A stretch of DNA of 21,153 nucleotides from an uncultured Pseudomonadota bacterium (GTDB lineage: Bacteria; Pseudomonadota; Gammaproteobacteria; Steroidobacterales; Steroidobacteraceae). The DNA lies in the NCBI GenBank assembly GCA_903890265.1, contig CAITAM010000029.1, positions 1 to 21,153 on the forward strand, in the 5' to 3' direction. How positions within the stretch are numbered: position 1 is the stretch's first letter; each line of letters begins with the position of its first letter. The notes below the pieces were generated by a model. That model did no database searches, was not told where the DNA came from, and saw nothing but the letters and a program-made list of their open reading frames with translations. The translations under genes and the position numbers were made by a program. This document shows, piece by piece, positions 14,123 through 19,242 of this stretch.

Positions 14123-14962
14123 ATGAAACTGCCGGCCGTCAGCTTTTCCCTCACGATGCTGTTGATCGGCATCGCGTTTCTCTACATCCCGATGCTGGTA
14201 CTGATCGGCTACTCCTTCAACGCATCGCCGCTGGTCAGCCTCTGGGGCGGCTTCTCGGTCAAGTGGTACGCGTCACTGCTGCACAACCGGCAGATCCTCG
14301 ATGCCGCATTGCTGTCCTTTGAAATCGCGCTCGTGGCGTCGACCGGTGCCGTGCTGCTCGGACTGTTGGCAGCGACCGCACTCGTGCGCTTTCGCCACTT
14401 CCGGGGTCGCCTGCTGCTGACCGGAATGATCAATGCACCGCTCGTGATGCCGGAAATCATCACCGGCATCACCCAGCTTCTGCTGTTCGTTTCGATGGCC
14501 CAGCTCATCGGCTGGCCGCATCGCGGTCTTACGACGATTATTCTCTCGCACATCGTCTTCTGCGGTGCGTACGCCGCCGTCACGATCCAGTCACGGCTGA
14601 TCGCCGTTGATCGCTCGCTGGAGGAGGCCGCACGGGATCTCGGCGCGACGCCCTTTCGTGCCTTCTGGGACGTGACGCTGCCGATCATCATGCCGGCGCT
14701 TGCCTCGAGCTGGCTCCTGAGCTTCACGCTGTCGCTCGACGACGTCGTGATATCAAGCTTCGTGTCGGGACCGAGCGCGAGCACGCTGCCGATGGTCATC
14801 TACTCGAAGGTGAAGCTCGGCGTGAGCCCTGAGATCAACGCGCTGGCGACGCTGATCATCGCTGCGGTCGGCACCTGCGTGGTGGTAGCGGGCTACACCA
14901 TGCGCCGCGCGGAGCGGGAACGCGAACGCGACCTGCAGATGGCGGCGCGGGCCTCGACCTGA
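14123..14962 (+). CDS. potI: PotI-type ABC transporter permease
   Basis: The 279-residue second permease subunit matches PotI in length and motifs: FLYIPMLVLIGYSFN at the first membrane segment, APLVMPEIITGIT, the EAA loop EEAARDLGATPFRAFWDVTLP, and the LSLDDVVISSFVSGP signature near the C-terminus. The start ATG 14123 follows the potH stop by two bases, with GGAGCAG as ribosome binding site. A longer in-frame reading back to 13847 lies inside potH and is rejected. It pairs with PotH to form the membrane channel and with PotG and PotF, which are encoded elsewhere in the locus. Confidence 0.94.
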   Translation: MKLPAVSFSLTMLLIGIAFLYIPMLVLIGYSFNASPLVSLWGGFSVKWYASLLHNRQILDAALLSFEIALVASTGAVLLGLLAATALVRFRHFRGRLLLTGMINAPLVMPEIITGITQLLLFVSMAQLIGWPHRGLTTIILSHIVFCGAYAAVTIQSRLIAVDRSLEEAARDLGATPFRAFWDVTLPIIMPALASSWLLSFTLSLDDVVISSFVSGPSASTLPMVIYSKVKLGVSPEINALATLIIAAVGTCVVVAGYTMRRAERERERDLQMAARAST

Positions 14963-14969
14963 GGGCTCA

Positions 14970-14983
14970 CGGCGGACCCGCCG
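14970..14983. terminator. Small hairpin between convergent potI and HD-protein genes
   Basis: CGGCG (14970-14974), loop GACC, and CGCCG (14979-14983) lie in the 30-base gap between the two stops. The stem is short and has no T-run, so this is at most a weak bidirectional terminator. Confidence 0.35.
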
Positions 14984-14992
14984 CGACCGACA

Positions 14993-15568
14993 CTAGCCCG
15001 GATTGACGTAGCGGGCTTCGTGCGCGTCGCGGCTGAAGATCCGCTCGACGTAAGGCACGAAGACATCCAGCGGCAGCGTGTCGTAGGTCGGGTCGAAGGA
15101 CCGCTGGTCCCAGTTCTCGCAGAACTCGGCGCACGACGCGTACCACGGGTGGTCGACATACCGGTCGCGAATGTTGCGGTCGCCGCCCATGTGATGCAGG
15201 TAGTAGTACGACTGGAACAGGCCGTGCTGCTCGACGATCCAGGTGACTTCGGCACGGACGTACGGGCGAATGATCGCGGTCGCAATGGCGGCGTGGTTGT
15301 AGGGTGCGAGCTCGTCGCCGACGTCATGGATCAGGGCCGCCACGATCAGCTCGTCGTCGGCGCCGTCCCTGAGCGCGCGCGTGGCCGTCTGCAGCGAGTG
15401 GGTGAGCCTCGACACCGGATAGCCTTCGATGGACTCGTCCAGGCGGCGTACGGCCGCGAGTACCCGCTCCGGCAGGCCGCGTGCGTGCTCGCGCTCGGAG
15501 CGGTCGAGCAGTTCGTAGTCCTCCCGCGTACCGTCCTTCATCTGCCGGAAGCTGACCGTCCGCTGCAT
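14993..15568 (-). CDS. HD-domain protein with diiron-oxygenase ligand pattern (PhnZ/TmpB/MIOX-like)
   Basis: The 191-residue protein has candidate metal ligands His57 (THSLQ), His81-Asp82 (LIHDVGD), His92 (PYNHAA), His115 (EQHGLF) and Asp154 (NWDQ), with Asp159 as an alternative. The order H, HD, H, H, D is that of the mixed-valence diiron HD oxygenases PhnZ, TmpB and myo-inositol oxygenase; hydrolytic HD phosphatases often lack one or more of these. TmpB forms glycine betaine from a trimethylammonium phosphonate, which suits this locus, but no TmpA-like partner is present. ATG 15568 is chosen for its GGGAG ribosome binding site at 7 bases. An ATG at 15589 would overlap the upstream stop as TAATG and add seven residues. 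It is last in a potF-META-HD minus-strand run. A phosphohydrolase role is not excluded. Confidence 0.8.
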   Translation of the reverse strand: MQRTVSFRQMKDGTREDYELLDRSEREHARGLPERVLAAVRRLDESIEGYPVSRLTHSLQTATRALRDGADDELIVAALIHDVGDELAPYNHAAIATAIIRPYVRAEVTWIVEQHGLFQSYYYLHHMGGDRNIRDRYVDHPWYASCAEFCENWDQRSFDPTYDTLPLDVFVPYVERIFSRDAHEARYVNPG

Positions 15569-15588
15569 CACCTGTCTCCCGCCGGACA

Positions 15589-16341
15589 TTAGAGATCGAC
15601 CGCGACGAAGGTGGCGACGGAGGCGCCGTGTTCGTCGGTGAGTTCGAGGGTATCGCCCTTGATCCGGAATTTCCTCACCTGGGCGAGCGCCGCGTGGTAG
15701 GTGGCCTCGGTCTCCATGCCGGGGACGCAGGCCATCATGGTGGAGGCCATCGAGGCGAGGGTAAGGGTCTCGCCCTTGAGGTCGTAGCTGCCGGTGAACG
15801 TGTTGCAGCCCCCCGATCCCGTCGCGCGGTGATCCGCCGCGTGGAGGGTAAGGCTCGGCTCGCGTCCCGGCCCCCCGAAGACCACCGCCGCCCGCCCGAG
15901 CCGCGTCAGTCGCCAGTACGTGTCCTCAACCGCGCGGTCCGGCACCGGGCTGTTGCCGGTCACCCGCGTCAGCTTGAGGCGGCCGACGTCGCCGCTCGCG
16001 GCGTTCTCGAGCACCGCGTGGTGCTCCGTCGTGGTGTAGAGGAGCGCGCCGGCGACGCGAATCGAGGCACGTATCGCGTAGCGGTGGCCCGGCTGCAGCG
16101 CGGCATCGTCGTAGTTGACGCGAAACGCGATCGGCACCTGCCCTGCCGGCTCCATCGTGGTCCTGCCAAGGGTCCGCGCCGGCGCGTCCGCAAGCGACAC
16201 GTCGGCAACCACCACCTCGAGGACGGCATCCGGTGGCAGCGCCATCCGCTCAAGGTAGTAGGCCGCACCGGTCAGGGTGCCGGCGGCGGCGGTCCCGGGC
16301 AGCAGCACGCAGAGGGCGAGGGCGGCGTGGCGGATCAGCAT
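15589..16341 (-). CDS. Exported YbaY-like plus META (HslJ-like) domain protein
   Basis: The 250-residue product has a signal peptide (residues 1-20, probable cleavage after GTAAA). A YbaY/lipoprotein-chaperone-like beta domain covers about 22-125 (YYLERMALPPDAVLEV, the GHRYAIRASI stretch). A META domain covers about 138-245 with YWRLTRL, GSGGCNTFTGSYDL and TMMACVPGMETEATYHAAL. Both domain types occur in envelope proteins, are linked to outer membrane or stress functions, and have no known enzymatic activity. The start ATG 16341 has GAGGAG seven bases upstream. Its stop lies 20 bases from the chosen HD-gene start, and potF lies 66 bases upstream. Its place in a catabolic locus is unexplained; it may be a general envelope gene carried along. 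Confidence 0.87.
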   Translation of the reverse strand: MLIRHAALALCVLLPGTAAAGTLTGAAYYLERMALPPDAVLEVVVADVSLADAPARTLGRTTMEPAGQVPIAFRVNYDDAALQPGHRYAIRASIRVAGALLYTTTEHHAVLENAASGDVGRLKLTRVTGNSPVPDRAVEDTYWRLTRLGRAAVVFGGPGREPSLTLHAADHRATGSGGCNTFTGSYDLKGETLTLASMASTMMACVPGMETEATYHAALAQVRKFRIKGDTLELTDEHGASVATFVAVDL

Positions 16342-16407
16342 TCGGCACTCCTCGGATCGGAACCGTGTCGGCACCCGCGATGATACCCGCTGGCGCCCGG
16401 GCAGAAA

Positions 16408-17571
16408 CTAGTGGTTGGTCTTGATCCGGGTCCACGCCCGGGTCCGGAGCCGCTCGTAATCGACGCTGACTTCGGTGGCCGTGTAGACCCGTTTCATGAT
16501 CGCCGGTGGCGGGTACATGGCAGGGTCGTTCAGGACCTCCGGATCGACGAACGGCGTGGCCGCGAGGTTCGGGTTCGGGTAGCGGATGTCATTGGTGATC
16601 TGCGCAATCACCCGTGGACGGAGGATGAAATTCAGGAACTCGTGTGCCGCCCGGGGATGGGGGGCCCCGGCCGGGATCAGGAACGAGGTCAGGACGAAGT
16701 TGGAACCTTCCTTCGGCACCGTGAAATGCAGGTTGATGTCCCGCCCGGCGGCCTTCGCGCGGGCCTTGGCCGTCGAGTAGTCACTCGACCACGCCATCAC
16801 GAGGCACATTTCCTGGTTACCAAGCCCCGTCATGTACTCGCTGGAGTCGAAGGTACGAATGTACGGCCGCACGCGAACGACCAGTTCCTCGGCGTCCTTG
16901 AGGTCCTTGGCACTGGTCGAATTCGGATCCCTGCCGAGGTAGGCCAGCGCCAGTTGAATGACGTCCTCGGCCGAGTCGAGGAAGGAGACACCGCAGTCGG
17001 CGAATTTCGACACGATGGCGGGATCGAACAGCATTCGCAGGCTGTCCCTCGGCGCATTCGGCATCCGTTCGCGGATCTTGTCCTCGTCGTAGATGAACCC
17101 GTTCAGCGACGTGAGGTACGGCACGGCGTACTGGTTGCCCGGATCCGATGACTCCACGGACCGCAGCAGCGCGGGATCGAGGTAATGCCAGTTCGTCAGC
17201 AGCGTCCGGTTGAGCTTTTCGTAGGCACCGGCCTTGATCTGACGGCTGTAGAAGTTCTGCGCGGTTGCCGCGATGTCGTAGCCCGAGTCACCGGCCATGA
17301 GCTTGGCTTCCAGCGTCACGTCGGCATCGAACGTGTCGTAGACGACGCGGATTCCCGTTTCCTTCTCGAAGTCGGCGATGGTGGACTTGCCGATGAAGTC
17401 CACCCAGTTGTAGATGAACAGCACCTTCTCTTCCTGCCCGGCGGGATGGCTGGCCGTGCCGCCCGGGGAGCAGGCAGCGAGTCCGGCCAGCGCCAGCGCG
17501 CCAAGCAGCCACCCCGCGACGCGGCGGCTGGCCGCCCGGGTACCGCACCGCCTTATGTACGCTCTCGACAC
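16408..17571 (-). CDS. potF: PotF-type ABC transporter substrate-binding lipoprotein
   Basis: The 387-residue periplasmic binding protein has a signal peptide and lipobox LAAC with Cys34, so it is membrane-anchored. It follows E. coli PotF along its length: YNWVDFI (54-60), FDADVTLEAKLMAGDSGYD, CGVSFLDSAEDVI, LRPYIRTFDSSEYM, then MAWSSD, and the C-terminal RLRTRAWTRIK. Trp56 and Asp58 of the entrance motif and the Trp and Asp of MAWSSD are kept. In the segment corresponding to PotF AFFDVF, which carries an amine-binding Asp, the sequence reads FVLTSF, so that Asp is missing. This suggests a cargo other than putrescine, for example a betaine with one cationic end. The start is GTG 17571, preceded by GGGGG. 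It is divergent from the BKACE gene. Confidence 0.93.
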   Translation of the reverse strand: MSRAYIRRCGTRAASRRVAGWLLGALALAGLAACSPGGTASHPAGQEEKVLFIYNWVDFIGKSTIADFEKETGIRVVYDTFDADVTLEAKLMAGDSGYDIAATAQNFYSRQIKAGAYEKLNRTLLTNWHYLDPALLRSVESSDPGNQYAVPYLTSLNGFIYDEDKIRERMPNAPRDSLRMLFDPAIVSKFADCGVSFLDSAEDVIQLALAYLGRDPNSTSAKDLKDAEELVVRVRPYIRTFDSSEYMTGLGNQEMCLVMAWSSDYSTAKARAKAAGRDINLHFTVPKEGSNFVLTSFLIPAGAPHPRAAHEFLNFILRPRVIAQITNDIRYPNPNLAATPFVDPEVLNDPAMYPPPAIMKRVYTATEVSVDYERLRTRAWTRIKTNH

Positions 17572-17631
17572 TCAACCCCCAGTCCGCGACGACGCCCGAT
17601 GTCCCGGCCGCCCGGCCCGGTGCGGCGCCCG

Positions 17632-17650
17632 TATTATTCGCGCTATAATA
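17632..17650. promoter_or_regulatory. AT-rich palindrome with TATAAT, potF / BKACE divergent gap
   Basis: TATTAT (17632-17637), TCGCGCT, and ATAATA (17645-17650) are perfect 6-bp arms in otherwise GC-rich sequence. A perfect -10 hexamer TATAAT (17644-17649) points toward the BKACE gene, about 157 bases before its ATG. On the minus strand the same bases read TATTAT, 61 bases or more before potF. A -35 is weak (TGCGGC at 17621-17626 for the plus strand). It looks like an operator sitting on a promoter. The rest of the 17572-17805 gap shows nothing else I can support. Confidence 0.5.
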
Positions 17651-17805
17651 TTACCCGCCAAGCCGCCTGGTTGGTGCAACGCAACACATCCGTGGCTCCG
17701 TGGCCGCGGCAGCGACCGCAGAGCCTGCGCTCTCGCTTCGCTCGGTTCAAGCGCACACGCCGCGGCATCCGCCAGCCACCGCCGATTCTGAAACGAGGAA
17801 CCGTC

Positions 17806-18705
17806 ATGAACTCCGACGTCATCATTACCTGTGCAGTCACGGGCGACGACACCAAGGTCACCAAGAGCCCGCACTGCGCCGTGACGCCGCGCGAGATTGC
17901 GGACACTGCGATTGCCGCCGCGAAGGCCGGCGCCGCGATCGTCCACATCCACGTCCGCGACCCGGACACGGGTTCCTTCAGCATGGAGACCAAGCACTAC
18001 CGCGAGGTCGTGAAGCTGATCAAGGAAAGCAACACCGACGTCATCATCAACCTGACGTGCGGCATGGGCGGCTACATTGTCATCGGCGAGCACGGGCTCA
18101 AGGACACGCCGGCGCCGGGCTCGGACTTCTGCACTCAGGAAGAGCGCATGAAGCACGTCATTGACCTGTGCCACGAGGGTCTGTACCGGCCTGACATCGC
18201 GACGCTCGACTGCGGCTCGCTGAACTTCGGCGACGGCAACCGCGCCTACATCTCGACGCCGAACTACCTGCGCCAGGGCGCGCAGATCGCCCGCGACCTC
18301 GGCGTGAAGCCCGAGCTCGAAGTATTCGATACGGGCAACCTCTGGTTTGTGCGCCAGATGGTCAAGGAGGGTCTGCTGAATGACCCGACGATGATCCAGC
18401 TGTGCATGGGCATTCCCTACGGCGTGCCGGCCGATACCGGTCATCTGCTCGCCATGATCAACGCGCTGCCGCCGAACGCCATCTGGAGCTCGTTCGCCAT
18501 CAGCCGCCTGCAGATGCCGTGGGTCGCCCAGTCGGTGCTGAATGGCGGCCACGTGCGCGTCGGCCTCGAGGACAACCTCTATCTCAGCAAGGGCGTCTAC
18601 GCGAGCAATGCGCAGCTCGTCGAGAAGGCGCGGACGATCATCGAGGCGATGGGTGCACGCGTCATGTCGGCGGCCGACGCGCGCGAACGCCTGAAGCTCG
18701 GCTGA
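17806..18705 (+). CDS. Beta-keto acid cleavage enzyme (BKACE, DUF849), carnitine-pathway-like
   Basis: The 299-residue zinc enzyme cleaves a beta-keto acid with acetyl-CoA, giving acetoacetate and a new acyl-CoA. Zinc ligands His47 and His49 lie in VHIHVRD, with Glu255 in RVGLEDNLY and catalytic Arg251 beside it; LEVFDTGNLW is also typical. The N-terminal VIITCAVTGDD and the whole layout resemble the 3-dehydrocarnitine-cleaving members (CdhC of pseudomonads), which produce betainyl-CoA. The thioesterase five bases downstream supports that. ATG 17806 has GAGGA seven bases upstream. Subgroup specificity within BKACE varies (3-oxoadipate, 5-hydroxy-3-oxohexanoate and others), so the substrate is an inference from neighbours. 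No carnitine 3-dehydrogenase gene is in the window. Confidence 0.92.
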   Translation: MNSDVIITCAVTGDDTKVTKSPHCAVTPREIADTAIAAAKAGAAIVHIHVRDPDTGSFSMETKHYREVVKLIKESNTDVIINLTCGMGGYIVIGEHGLKDTPAPGSDFCTQEERMKHVIDLCHEGLYRPDIATLDCGSLNFGDGNRAYISTPNYLRQGAQIARDLGVKPELEVFDTGNLWFVRQMVKEGLLNDPTMIQLCMGIPYGVPADTGHLLAMINALPPNAIWSSFAISRLQMPWVAQSVLNGGHVRVGLEDNLYLSKGVYASNAQLVEKARTIIEAMGARVMSAADARERLKLG

Positions 18706-18710
18706 GCGGC

Positions 18711-19187
18711 ATGGCAGGCAAGGAAATCGGCCGGACGGGCATCCGTCCGGAGTGGATCGACTACAACGGCCATCTGCGCGATGCCTACTACGCGGTGATC
18801 CTGTCGGACGTGACGGACGGGTTCATGGACGCGATCGGCATCGACGCGGCGTACCGGGCGGTGACCCACAACACGCTCTACACGCTGGAGATGCACCTGC
18901 ATTACCTGCTCGAGGTGAAGGAGACGGACGAGGTCCGCACCGACATGCGCGTGATCGCGCACGACAAGAAGCGGATCCACGCGAGTTTCGAGATGTTCGT
19001 CGCGCGGCACGCGACGCCCGTGTGTACGGCAGAGGCCATGCTCCTGCACGTCCATCAGGGCGAGACGGTGGGTTCCGCCCCTTTCCCGCCCGAGGTCATG
19101 GCGAAGCTCGCCGAGTGGCAGCAGATCTCGGACGCGCTGCCGGCGACCGAGCCCGGCTCGCGGGCGATGGGCCTGCGCAGCCGCTGA
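18711..19187 (+). CDS. Hot-dog fold thioesterase, betainyl-CoA thioesterase (CdhB)-like
   Basis: This 158-residue 4HBT-type acyl-CoA thioesterase has the family active-site motif WIDYNGHLRDAYY with catalytic Asp17, and the central strand pattern TLYTLEMHLHYLLEV. In aerobic carnitine breakdown the BKACE product betainyl-CoA is hydrolysed by a thioesterase of this kind to glycine betaine and CoA. The gene starts five bases after the BKACE stop, so the two are almost certainly co-transcribed. ATG 18711 is the only sensible start; its ribosome binding site would lie in the end of the BKACE gene and is weak (GGCTGAGCGGC). Another acyl-CoA substrate is possible. Confidence 0.9.
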   Translation: MAGKEIGRTGIRPEWIDYNGHLRDAYYAVILSDVTDGFMDAIGIDAAYRAVTHNTLYTLEMHLHYLLEVKETDEVRTDMRVIAHDKKRIHASFEMFVARHATPVCTAEAMLLHVHQGETVGSAPFPPEVMAKLAEWQQISDALPATEPGSRAMGLRSR

Positions 19188-19197
19188 TCCGACCCAC

Positions 19198-19226
19198 GGC
19201 CGCGCGGGCACTGGGCCCGCGCGGCC
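19198..19226 (+). terminator. Strong 12-bp hairpin between thioesterase and acyl-CoA synthetase genes
   Basis: GGCCGCGCGGGC (19198-19209), loop ACTGG, and GCCCGCGCGGCC (19215-19226) pair perfectly, all but two pairs from the thioesterase stop. No T-run follows (CCATCACG), so it is not a textbook terminator. It may attenuate read-through or protect the upstream mRNA. The next gene starts 17 bases later with GAGGCCTGC before its ATG. Confidence 0.55.
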
Positions 19227-19242
19227 CCATCACGAGGCCTGC

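Noticed and set aside
17185..17805. Extension of the BKACE reading frame back over potF
   Set aside because: It lies antisense to potF coding sequence; the conserved BKACE N-terminus and GAGGA ribosome binding site place the start at 17806.
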